From contig CALNCD010000019.1 of NCBI GenBank assembly GCA_937874965.1, forward strand, positions 1 to 8,918: 8,918 bases of DNA. The letters are read 5' to 3'. How positions within the stretch are numbered: the stretch's first letter is position 1; each line of letters begins with the position of its first letter. Positions 1-5,815 of the stretch are shown here, piece by piece. Made by a program: the position numbers and the translations under genes. Source of the DNA: an uncultured Erysipelotrichaceae bacterium. Lineage in GTDB: Bacteria; Bacillota_I; Bacilli_A; Erysipelotrichales; Erysipelotrichaceae. The notes under the pieces are model-generated. The model was given only the letters and a program-made list of their open reading frames with translations. It did not search any database and was not told where the DNA came from.

Positions 1-535
1 TGATGTTTCCGGTGTACGTGTAAACGTTATTCGGTCTACCGTTGGTGCTATTTCTGAGTCTGACATAATGCTTGCCAGTGCAGGGAATGCGATTATTATC
101 GGATTTAATATTCGGCCAACAGCGGCAATCCGCAAGAAGGCTGAAGAAGAGGGTGTTCATATCCGGCTTTACAACATTATTTATAAAGCGGTTGAAGAGA
201 TGGAAAGCGCCATGAAGGGCATGCTGGCACCGGTCTTCGAAGAAGTTATCTACGGTCAGGCGAAAGTGCGTCAGACCTACAAGGTAAGCAAAGTCGGAAC
301 CATTGCCGGATGCATGGTCACGGATGGCAAGATCTTGCGGGATAGTTCTGTTCGGCTGATCCGTGATGCGATTGTGGTCTACGAGGGTCAGCTGGGTTCT
401 TTGAAGCGATTCCAGAACGATGCGAAAGAAGTGGTCTCCGGCTATGAATGCGGAATTACCATTGCCAACTTCAATGATGTCAAAGAAGGCGATATTATCG
501 AATCCTATGGCGAGCGCGAAGTGCCTGCAGAATAG
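1..535 (+). CDS. infB: Translation initiation factor IF-2, C-terminal part (5' partial)
   Basis: IF-2 is the GTPase that brings fMet-tRNA to the 30S subunit and promotes subunit joining. Only the last 177 codons are here. The frame is open from base 2, and base 1 belongs to the preceding codon. The first visible Met (base 68) is internal: the frame upstream reads DVSGVRVNVIRSTVGAISES, which is conserved IF-2 sequence. Next comes the family block SAGNAIIIGFNIRP, then an RLYNIIY helix, and then the C-terminal beta-barrel that binds fMet-tRNA, with KVSKVGTIAGCMVTDGKI and SLKRFQNDAKEV. It ends normally with DIIESYGERE and a TAG stop. The G domain and N-terminus lie off the window. rbfA follows after 11 bases, so the two are co-transcribed. 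Recognition is secure. Confidence 0.96.
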   Translation, partial: DVSGVRVNVIRSTVGAISESDIMLASAGNAIIIGFNIRPTAAIRKKAEEEGVHIRLYNIIYKAVEEMESAMKGMLAPVFEEVIYGQAKVRQTYKVSKVGTIAGCMVTDGKILRDSSVRLIRDAIVVYEGQLGSLKRFQNDAKEVVSGYECGITIANFNDVKEGDIIESYGEREVPAE

Positions 536-546
536 AGGTTATAGAA

Positions 547-891
547 ATGAAAAGTGTGAAACAAGAACGCCTTGAAGGCGTAATTCGTAAGGAAATTTCC
601 GAATTTATTCAGCGTGAAATTAAGGATCCTGCCTTAGGATTTGTGACAATCACGGATGTTGAATTGACCAATGATAATTCCTATGCCAAAGTATATGTTT
701 CCTTTCTGGGAAACAAGGGAAGCAGTGAGAAAGGGCTTGATGTCTTGAATAAGGCAAAAGGTCTTATCCGCACGCATGTGGCAAAGTCACTCTCAACACG
801 TAAAACACCGGAACTTATTTTCAAGCTTGATCAATCATTGGATGAAGGCGATCGAATCGAATCCATTCTGAAAGATATTCAAGCAAAATAA
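547..891 (+). CDS. rbfA: 30S ribosome-binding factor RbfA
   Basis: RbfA is a small KH-fold protein that binds the immature 30S subunit near the 5' end of 16S rRNA and helps late maturation and cold adaptation. The 114-residue product has normal family length. It opens with SVKQERLEGVIRKEISEFIQ, followed by the diagnostic KDPALGFVTITDVELTNDNSYAKVYVSFLG, and ends in the family pattern RKTPELIFKLDQSLDEGDRIESIL. The ribosome binding site AGAGG (534-538) overlaps the infB stop codon and sits 8 bases before the ATG. infB-rbfA is the standard order in Bacillota, but here a strong terminator follows directly instead of truB. Confidence 0.97.
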   Translation: MKSVKQERLEGVIRKEISEFIQREIKDPALGFVTITDVELTNDNSYAKVYVSFLGNKGSSEKGLDVLNKAKGLIRTHVAKSLSTRKTPELIFKLDQSLDEGDRIESILKDIQAK

Positions 892-894
892 TCG

Positions 895-930
895 ATACCC
901 TCAGTATTCCATTCTGAGGGTATTTTATAT
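895..930 (+). terminator. Intrinsic terminator of infB-rbfA
   Basis: A perfect 10-bp stem ATACCCTCAG / CTGAGGGTAT (895-904 with 914-923) has a 9-base loop and is followed by a T-rich run TTTTATAT (923-930). It starts three bases after the rbfA stop and ends the housekeeping transcript here. Confidence 0.85.
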
Positions 931-957
931 ATGGTTCGCATATTTCATTAGTTTATG

Positions 958-987
958 TTTACAATTTATAAAAATCAATGCTATAGT
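958..987 (+). promoter_or_regulatory. Probable promoter of the RpiR-type regulator gene
   Basis: TTTACA (958-963) and TATAGT (982-987) are separated by 18 bases, a fair sigma-A match. The predicted start of transcription, about 993-995, falls at the ribosome binding site, leaving a leader of under 10 bases. A competing -10 is TATAAA at 967-972 with a poor -35, which would give a more usual leader. I cannot choose between them from sequence. Confidence 0.45.
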
Positions 988-1001
988 TAATGGGGGTGCT
1001 T

Positions 1002-1748
1002 ATGTTTAAACGCGATATTATTCAATCACTCAATGATCTAGAGTTATCAGTTTTCAATTATGTCATTGAACATGCTGATCAGGTCTTAGGCATGCGTATC
1101 CGGGATCTAGCAAATAATGCTCATGTATCCACGACAACAGTGCTTCGGTTCTGTAATAAATTCGGCTGTGAGGGGTATAATGAATTCAAATTCCGTCTGA
1201 ATGAGTTTTTGAAGAAGAATAAACGAATTGCGCTCGGCCCCAATGATATCAGCATGATCGACTATTTCAGTGAACTGAACAATGAAAAGTTCAATGCCAC
1301 AATCAGCAAGATGAGCGAGATTATCGTTCAGGCTGAACATGTTATTTTCTTCGGTATCGGGACAAGCGGAATCCTGGGAGAATACGGTGCCCGGCTCTTT
1401 TCTGGCTTCGGGAAGTACAGCTTATTCATCAAGGACCCGTTCTTTCCTATTCCAGAAACCCATCTTCCTCAGACGGTACTGATTGTCTTCTCTGTTTCAG
1501 GTGAAACCCAAGAGGTCATTACTCAGGTGAGTGCCTATAAGCAGCATCATTGCACAGTGATTTCAATTACCAATACGAAAAATTCAACACTTGAACGGAT
1601 TTCAGATTTAAGTATAACCTACAATATGCCGTTTCGAATCAATGCGAATCAAGTCAATCTCACATCCCAGGTTCCAGTAGTTCATATCATTGAATCAATT
1701 GCAAGGCAATTGAATGAGGCTAAAAACAAGTTGTTACAAAATGAATAA
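1002..1748 (+). CDS. MurR/RpiR family transcriptional regulator (HTH + SIS domain)
   Basis: This is a 248-residue DNA-binding regulator, probably of the adjacent beta-glucoside operon. The N-terminal HTH_6 domain (about 1-75) has the family core RDLANNAHVSTTTVLRFCNK at 34-53. The C-terminal SIS domain (about 110-208) carries the phosphosugar-binding glycine/serine loops FGIGTSG (117-123) and FSVSGETQE (163-171). Family members sense sugar phosphates, so the product or substrate of the neighbouring phospho-glucosidase is the likely effector. ATG at 1002 is preferred: GGGGGTG (992-998) sits just before it, while the in-frame ATG at 990 has no ribosome binding site and lies upstream of the predicted transcription start. 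It has its own promoter and terminator, so it is separate from the operon. Whether it activates or represses cannot be told. Confidence 0.9.
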   Translation: MFKRDIIQSLNDLELSVFNYVIEHADQVLGMRIRDLANNAHVSTTTVLRFCNKFGCEGYNEFKFRLNEFLKKNKRIALGPNDISMIDYFSELNNEKFNATISKMSEIIVQAEHVIFFGIGTSGILGEYGARLFSGFGKYSLFIKDPFFPIPETHLPQTVLIVFSVSGETQEVITQVSAYKQHHCTVISITNTKNSTLERISDLSITYNMPFRINANQVNLTSQVPVVHIIESIARQLNEAKNKLLQNE

Positions 1749-1758
1749 CTTGTTTTTT
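1722..1758 (+). terminator. Intrinsic terminator overlapping the regulator's stop codon
   Basis: AAAAACAAGTT (1722-1732) pairs with AACTTGTTTTT (1747-1757), extended by three inner pairs including one G-T. The loop is 8 bases and the right arm runs into six Ts (1753-1758). The stem is A/T-rich and so of modest strength. It includes the TAA stop at 1746-1748. It separates the regulator transcript from the operon promoter that follows. Confidence 0.6.
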
Positions 1759-1771
1759 ATTGCCTGATATC

Positions 1772-1800
1772 CTCTGTTTTAGCTGTTTATCGCGTATAAT
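1772..1800 (+). promoter_or_regulatory. Promoter of the beta-glucoside operon
   Basis: A consensus -10 hexamer TATAAT lies at 1795-1800, 35 bases before the GH1 start codon. At the -35 spacing there is only CTCTGT or TCTGTT (1772-1778), a poor match, as expected of a promoter that needs an activator or is tightly regulated. CTGTTT occurs twice here (1774-1779 and 1783-1788), nine bases apart, but I do not claim an operator. Transcription would start near 1807. Confidence 0.7.
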
Positions 1801-1807
1801 TGAATTA

Positions 1808-1821
1808 AGAAAACGGTTACA
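1808..1821 (+). promoter_or_regulatory. cre site (CcpA operator) of the beta-glucoside operon
   Basis: AGAAAACGGTTACA matches the cre consensus TGWAANCGNTNWCA at 13 of 14 positions; only the first base differs. It lies directly at and after the predicted transcription start, where CcpA bound with HPr-Ser-P would block initiation or elongation. This fits catabolite repression of a secondary sugar. It is followed immediately by the ribosome binding site AGGAGG (1821-1826). Confidence 0.72.
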
Positions 1822-1834
1822 GGAGGATAATGAA

Positions 1835-3268
1835 ATGAAACATGATTTTCTATGGGGTGGTGCAGTCGCTGCTCACCAGCTGGAAGGAGCTTGGGCTACG
1901 GATGGCAAAGGCGTCTCTACTGCAGATGTGTTAACGGTTGGCGGAGTTGGAAAACGGCGGCGGATTACGGCTGGTGTCCGTCCGGATGAGTACTATCCCC
2001 ACCACGATGCCATTGATTTCTATCATCATTATAAAGATGATCTTGCATTGATGGCGGAAATGGGTTTTAAAGCATTTCGAACCAGTATCAACTGGACCCG
2101 TATTTTCCCGACCGGGGTCGAGGATACACCGAATGAGCAGGGATTGAAATTCTATGACAATCTCTTTGATACGTGTCTGAAGTATGGGATGGAACCTGTG
2201 ATTACACTGAGCCATTTCGAAATCCCCTACTATCTTGTTGAGCATTTCGGTGGGTTCAGAAGCAAAGAGGTAAGTCAGTACTTTGTTCATTTTGCGAAAA
2301 CAGTCATTGAACGGTATCAGTACAAAGTGAAATACTGGCTGACATTCAATGAAATCAACAATCAATCCGGATTTGAAGATCTCTCTTGCTTTACAAATTC
2401 AGGTCTGGTCTTTGAGGAAGGGGATAATCGTGCTCAGATCACCTACCAGGCCGTGATCAACGAGTGCATCGCCAGTGCAGAAGTTGTTGCCTTTGCCCAT
2501 GCGTTGAATCCAGGGCTGAAGATGGGGTGTATGCTGGCGTGTGTCCCGCTTTATCCAAGCACCTGCAGACCAGAGGATCTGCTGTTGGCTCAGCGGGCAA
2601 ACAAGCAGAGAACTTACTTCTATGGCGATCTCTTTGTGCACGGGGTTATTCCAGAGTATATGGTCAAGGAATGGGAGGCAACGGGAATTTCCGTTGAAAT
2701 CAGCGAGCGTGAGCGTGCGATTCTGAAATCCGGTACTGTTGATTTCATCAGTCTTAGTTACTATATGTCCTTTACAATCAGTACAACTGAACAAAGCAAG
2801 AGCCATCAGGTTATGCCAGGGATATACTTGGTGAATAATCCGTATATTCAGGCCTCTGATTGGGGATGGCCGATCGATCCTCAAGGACTGCGCTATGTGC
2901 TCAATGAGCTCTATGACCGCTATCAGAAACCGTTGTTTATCGTTGAGAACGGGTTTGGGGCAAAAGATGTTGTCGAAGGGGGGAAGATTCATGATCCTTA
3001 CCGGATTGACTACCTTAGGCAACACATTGAATCCATGAAGCAGGCCATTGAAATCGATGGCGTGGATATAATGGGTTACTTGGTTTGGGGCTGCATTGAT
3101 CTTGTCAGTTTTGGGACTGGTGAAATGGACAAGCGCTATGGCATGATTTATGTTGACCGGGATAATCGCGGTCAGGGATCACTGAAGCGGCTGAAGAAGG
3201 ATTCCTTTGACTGGTATACCAAAGTTATCGCAACCAATGGTGAAGATCTGAGCGAGGTTCATCAATGA
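1835..3268 (+). CDS. Glycoside hydrolase family 1, 6-phospho-beta-glucosidase
   Basis: This cytoplasmic enzyme hydrolyses 6-phospho-beta-glucosides (for example cellobiose-6'-phosphate) to glucose-6-phosphate and the aglycone or glucose. The 477-residue product has full GH1 length. The N-terminal signature FLWGGAVAAHQLEGAW is at 5-20. The acid/base Glu173 is in LTFNEIN and the nucleophile Glu371 in FIVENGFG. SHFE (126-129) and the block DLVSFGTGEMDKRYGMIYVD (422-441), with Ser425, Lys433 and Tyr435, are typical of the 6-phosphate-specific branch (BglA/AscB type). The start at 1835 is set by AGGAGG (1821-1826); an in-frame ATG at 1760 lies upstream of the promoter -10 and is wrong. The stop overlaps the EIIC start (ATGA). 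The family call is secure; the exact sugar is inferred. Confidence 0.95.
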   Translation: MKHDFLWGGAVAAHQLEGAWATDGKGVSTADVLTVGGVGKRRRITAGVRPDEYYPHHDAIDFYHHYKDDLALMAEMGFKAFRTSINWTRIFPTGVEDTPNEQGLKFYDNLFDTCLKYGMEPVITLSHFEIPYYLVEHFGGFRSKEVSQYFVHFAKTVIERYQYKVKYWLTFNEINNQSGFEDLSCFTNSGLVFEEGDNRAQITYQAVINECIASAEVVAFAHALNPGLKMGCMLACVPLYPSTCRPEDLLLAQRANKQRTYFYGDLFVHGVIPEYMVKEWEATGISVEISERERAILKSGTVDFISLSYYMSFTISTTEQSKSHQVMPGIYLVNNPYIQASDWGWPIDPQGLRYVLNELYDRYQKPLFIVENGFGAKDVVEGGKIHDPYRIDYLRQHIESMKQAIEIDGVDIMGYLVWGCIDLVSFGTGEMDKRYGMIYVDRDNRGQGSLKRLKKDSFDWYTKVIATNGEDLSEVHQ

Positions 3269-4581
3269 AGACTTTTGAAAATGTATTGAACAAGGTATTA
3301 GGTCCAGTCGCAAACTGGATGGCAGGGAGCAAGCTGTTCTCGGCATTGACGGATGCGTTTATGAAACTGACACCAGTAACATTAGGAGTTGCCGTGCTGA
3401 TGATTATCGGGAATTTCCCGATTCAGCCGTGGCTGGATTTCCTGAATGGTTCTGGTTTGAATGTTCATTTTAATGCCGCTATCGGTGCGACGACCGGTAT
3501 CATGTCTGTTCTGGTTGCTTTTGCCTTTGCAAATGAATATGCGAAGAAATTAGGCCATCGTAATGTTATTCCGGCAATGCTGGCTGTCGTGTGCTTCTTT
3601 CTTCTGATGCCACAAGTGGTTGATTCATACTCAACAGTTGATGGGAAAATTGTCTACGGTGTCACTGAAGCATTCACTACGACATTTACAGGTGGTACCG
3701 GGTTATTTGTTGCTATGTTTGTCTCTGGTTTTGTCGTTAAGCTCTATGATTGGCTGATGAAGAAGAATCTTGTCATTAAAATGCCGGATAGTGTTCCTCC
3801 CAATGTGAGCGAGTCCCTTGCGCCTTCAATTCTGGCGGGTATTATCATTGTCCTCTTCTTTGCAGTTCGCGTCATCTTTGCGTATACGCCGTTCATGACA
3901 GTCTTCTACTTTGTCTATGGATTAATTCAATTCCCGTTGCAGCAGATGATGAAGTTTGAAGTCTTGATTATTGTGATCTATATGCTGGCGAATGTTATGT
4001 GGTTTTTTGGAATCCATCCGAATTTTGTTTATTCCATCATTTCGCCGATTGCTTTGGCAAATACCGCGGATAATATCAAGGCGTTCCAAAGCGGTGCGGC
4101 ACTGCCTTACTTAATGATGGCCATTGTCGGCCTAGCCTGCGGAAACGGCTTCGGTGGACAAGGCGGGACACAGGGATTGGTTATCTCAATGTTCACTGCC
4201 AAGTCAGAACGCTATAAAGCGATGCGTAAATTGGCTATCGGTCCATCCATCTTCAATATCAATGAACCGCTGGTTTTCGGAATGCCGATCATGCTGAATC
4301 CGATTTGCTTCTTCCCGATGCTGCTGAGTCCGTTGATTGTCGGCTATGGGGCATTGTTCACCGCTAAGCTATTGAATTTCACGGAATTGAATCCGACGAT
4401 TCAGCTGGCTTGGACAACGCCGGGTCTTCTCCAAGGCGCTTTGCTTGGCGCTTGGAAATTCTTCCTGATTGCGCTTGTCGTCTTGGTGCTCTATACGATT
4501 GTATGGTTCCCTTTCTTCAAGATAATGGATAATAAAGCATACCGTGAAGAAAAAGGGCAGCTTGAGGAGAATGTTCAATGA
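3265..4581 (+). CDS. PTS EIIC transporter, lactose/cellobiose family
   Basis: This is the membrane-embedded sugar-translocating subunit of a phosphotransferase system. The 438-residue product is about full length for the family, with many hydrophobic segments (for example about 38-52, 104-118, 145-160, 189-206, 233-248, 283-295, 345-368, 397-417). Family motifs are MPDSVPPNVSESLAP (173-187), FGIHPNF (248-254) and NINEPLVFGMPIMLNP (331-346). His251 and Glu334 correspond to the conserved His/Glu pair implicated in substrate binding in the Bacillus cereus ChbC structure. The protein ends soon after the last membrane segment, so no EIIB or EIIA domain is fused, and no separate EIIA/EIIB gene is in the operon. 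The ATG overlaps the GH1 stop (ATGA), with CGAGG at 3253-3257 upstream. The substrate is probably cellobiose or another beta-diglucoside, inferred from the neighbours. Confidence 0.93.
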   Translation: MKTFENVLNKVLGPVANWMAGSKLFSALTDAFMKLTPVTLGVAVLMIIGNFPIQPWLDFLNGSGLNVHFNAAIGATTGIMSVLVAFAFANEYAKKLGHRNVIPAMLAVVCFFLLMPQVVDSYSTVDGKIVYGVTEAFTTTFTGGTGLFVAMFVSGFVVKLYDWLMKKNLVIKMPDSVPPNVSESLAPSILAGIIIVLFFAVRVIFAYTPFMTVFYFVYGLIQFPLQQMMKFEVLIIVIYMLANVMWFFGIHPNFVYSIISPIALANTADNIKAFQSGAALPYLMMAIVGLACGNGFGGQGGTQGLVISMFTAKSERYKAMRKLAIGPSIFNINEPLVFGMPIMLNPICFFPMLLSPLIVGYGALFTAKLLNFTELNPTIQLAWTTPGLLQGALLGAWKFFLIALVVLVLYTIVWFPFFKIMDNKAYREEKGQLEENVQ

Positions 4582-5456
4582 TTCTTGCTATCGATATCGG
4601 AGCTACCTATATCAAATATGGAATCGTCGATGATGACTATCTGATCACAGCTCAAAATAAAGTATTGACTCCGAAGCAATCGTTGGAAACATTGCTGGAA
4701 GCCTTGGATGCGGTGGTTGAGGAGTTCCGTGAATGTGCGGGTATTGCGATTGCAGCTCCTGGAACCATCGATCAGAAGCAAGACTGCATTCTTGGAGGCG
4801 GAGGCCTGGAGTATCTGGATCATGTTCGTTTGCGTCCGCTACTGAGTGAACGATATGGCAAACGCGTCAGTTTGCTGAATGATGGGAAATGTGCCGCTTT
4901 AGGAGAATTGGCCAGCGGCTCCTTGAGTGGCTACCACGATGCGGTAGTCATGGTCTTGGGAAGCGGTGTAGGAGGAGGCCTGATCCTAGATGGAAAGCTG
5001 CGGGATGGCGCGCACTTCTATGCCGGTGAAATCAGTTTTATCTTTGATAGCTTTGTTGATGGATACAATGACCAGAAGATGTTTGCGAAGCGGGCCTCGG
5101 CAGTTGCTCTGATCCAATCGATAATAGCGGCTGCTGAATTGCCTGAAACAACTACGGGTGAAGAGGTTTTTGATCTTATCCGATCCGGACATCCGGAAGC
5201 GCAGCGTCTCTTCAAACGGTTCTGTTTTGAAATAGCCAACCAGATTGTCAATCTCCAGTATATTCTTGATGTGGAGGTCTATGCGATGGGCGGGGGAATC
5301 AGTGCACAACCGCTTGTCGTTCAAGAAATACGGACAGCTTTGAAAACCATTTACACCGGATTTCATGAATCGAGAGCCTTACCGGAAGTAATCGCTTGTA
5401 CATTAGGCAATAATGCAAATCTCATTGGAGCTGCCTATCATTACCATAGCGCCTGA
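4578..5456 (+). CDS. ROK family sugar kinase (BglK-like beta-glucoside kinase candidate)
   Basis: This is a cytoplasmic ATP-dependent sugar kinase of 292 residues. The phosphate-1 loop is AIDIGATYIKYG (4-15). The catalytic base is probably Asp102 in LLNDGKCAALGE. The phosphate-2 loop is LGSGVGGGLI (127-136). A glycine-rich MGGGIS (237-242) and the C-terminal NNANLIGAAYHY follow. HFYAGEISF (146-154) holds the sugar-contacting Glu151. The zinc-binding cysteine cluster of many ROK proteins is absent, and there is no HTH, so it is a kinase and not a repressor. Its place beside a phospho-beta-glucosidase suggests a BglK-type enzyme that phosphorylates a beta-diglucoside at O6. A glucokinase handling the glucose released by the hydrolase is the main alternative. 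AGGAG (4565-4569) and an ATGA overlap with EIIC show translational coupling. Confidence 0.88.
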   Translation: MILAIDIGATYIKYGIVDDDYLITAQNKVLTPKQSLETLLEALDAVVEEFRECAGIAIAAPGTIDQKQDCILGGGGLEYLDHVRLRPLLSERYGKRVSLLNDGKCAALGELASGSLSGYHDAVVMVLGSGVGGGLILDGKLRDGAHFYAGEISFIFDSFVDGYNDQKMFAKRASAVALIQSIIAAAELPETTTGEEVFDLIRSGHPEAQRLFKRFCFEIANQIVNLQYILDVEVYAMGGGISAQPLVVQEIRTALKTIYTGFHESRALPEVIACTLGNNANLIGAAYHYHSA

Positions 5457-5482
5457 ACCGAACCCACTATCTCGGGCGGTTT
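5456..5482 (+). terminator. Imperfect hairpin directly after the kinase stop
   Basis: AACCG and CCC (5456-5460, 5463-5465) pair with GGG and CGGTT (5474-5476, 5477-5481), with a two-base bulge (AA) and an 8-base loop. Only TTTAA follows, so it may be a weak terminator or a 3'-end stabiliser ahead of the stronger hairpin at 5501. Confidence 0.4.
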
Positions 5483-5675
5483 AATCAGTGAGTAGGCTTG
5501 AGGGTTGATTCCTGTATTGAGAAGGAGTTAACCCTTTTAATTTGCTCTGTTTTTGTCACAGACTGTTCTCATCGTTGCCGTTCGATGACATTGCACTCAT
5601 GAGAATCTTAGTTTCATGATAATCAATCAATCTAACCAAGTATTCAATCCCAGGTTGATTAATACCATACTCCAT
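5481..5675 (-). pseudogene. IS3-family transposase C-terminal remnant
   Basis: Reading the minus strand from 5555 to 5481 gives 24 codons and a stop, including KLKGLTPSQYRNQ. This is the hallmark C-terminus of IS3-family (IS150-like) OrfB, usually KLKGLTPxQYRxQ. In the same frame upstream, beyond an in-frame TGA at 5556-5558, lies MSSNGNDENSL, which weakly resembles the family block MSRKGNxxDNSL. The roughly 40-50 residues that normally separate the two blocks are missing. It therefore appears to be a decayed and internally deleted transposase end; no inverted repeats or other IS parts are visible. The KLKGLTP block is fairly convincing; the upstream part is tentative. The 39-codon open stretch at 5556-5675 is read as part of this remnant, not as a gene. 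Confidence 0.55.
5501..5543 (+). terminator. Main intrinsic terminator of the beta-glucoside operon
   Basis: AGGGTTGATTCCT (5501-5513) pairs along its full 13 bases with AGGAGTTAACCCT (5523-5535), using two G-U pairs, around a 9-base loop. TTTAATTT follows. On the other strand the two wobble positions become A-C mismatches, so the hairpin is good only for plus-strand transcription. It lies inside DNA that, on the minus strand, encodes an IS3-type transposase tail. Confidence 0.72.
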
Positions 5676-5753
5676 TCCTAATGAACTTGCCGTTTATCCT
5701 GATTTGCGTTTCATAGCCTTCTGTTTTCTGCTTTCGTGTTCACTCGGTCATTT

Positions 5754-5798
5754 AAAAACCGCACCTCCTCATCTTTGTTCAAGATTCGGGGTGCGGTT
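5754..5798 (-). terminator. Intrinsic terminator of rpsD
   Basis: On the minus strand AACCGCACC (5798-5790) pairs with GGTGCGGTT (5765-5757), and two further inner pairs (one wobble) bring the stem to 11 bp. Five Us follow (5758-5754). It starts 18 bases after the rpsD stop. The mirrored plus-strand form has TTCAAATTTT after the stem and could act weakly on transcripts coming the other way. Confidence 0.8.
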
Positions 5799-5815
5799 CA
5801 AATTTTCATTTTTTC

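Larger units (their letters stand above)
5457..5815. other. Gene-free gap between the beta-glucoside operon and rpsD
   Basis: This is a convergent intergenic region of 359 bases. It holds two plus-strand hairpins (5456-5482, 5501-5543), the minus-strand transposase remnant (5481-5675) and the rpsD terminator (5754-5798). Between about 5676 and 5753 nothing is recognisable apart from a minus-strand ATG (5751-5749) followed after two codons by TGA, 10 bases downstream of GAGGAGGTG (5770-5762). Confidence 0.6.

Noticed and set aside
1768..1829. A 7-bp inverted repeat, TATCCTC (1768-1774) and GAGGATA (1823-1829), flanking the operon promoter
   Set aside because: The right half is simply the ribosome binding site and the arms are 48 bases apart. 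It is most likely chance, not an operator.
1760..1834. A 25-residue N-terminal extension of the GH1 protein
   Set aside because: The upstream ATG lies before the promoter -10 and has no ribosome binding site. The ATG at 1835 has AGGAGG and gives the standard GH1 N-terminus.
1931..2365. A 144-codon minus-strand open frame inside the GH1 gene
   Set aside because: It is an antisense shadow of the conserved N-terminal half of the hydrolase, with no motif or start signal.
2399..3025. A 208-codon open frame on the minus strand inside the GH1 gene
   Set aside because: It lies wholly antisense to a well-conserved gene, has no domain I recognise and no ribosome binding site, and such antisense frames are common opposite coding sequence.
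5556..5675. A 39-residue minus-strand small protein
   Set aside because: It has no properly spaced ribosome binding site, and it is in frame with the IS3-type transposase tail just downstream, so it is better read as part of that remnant.
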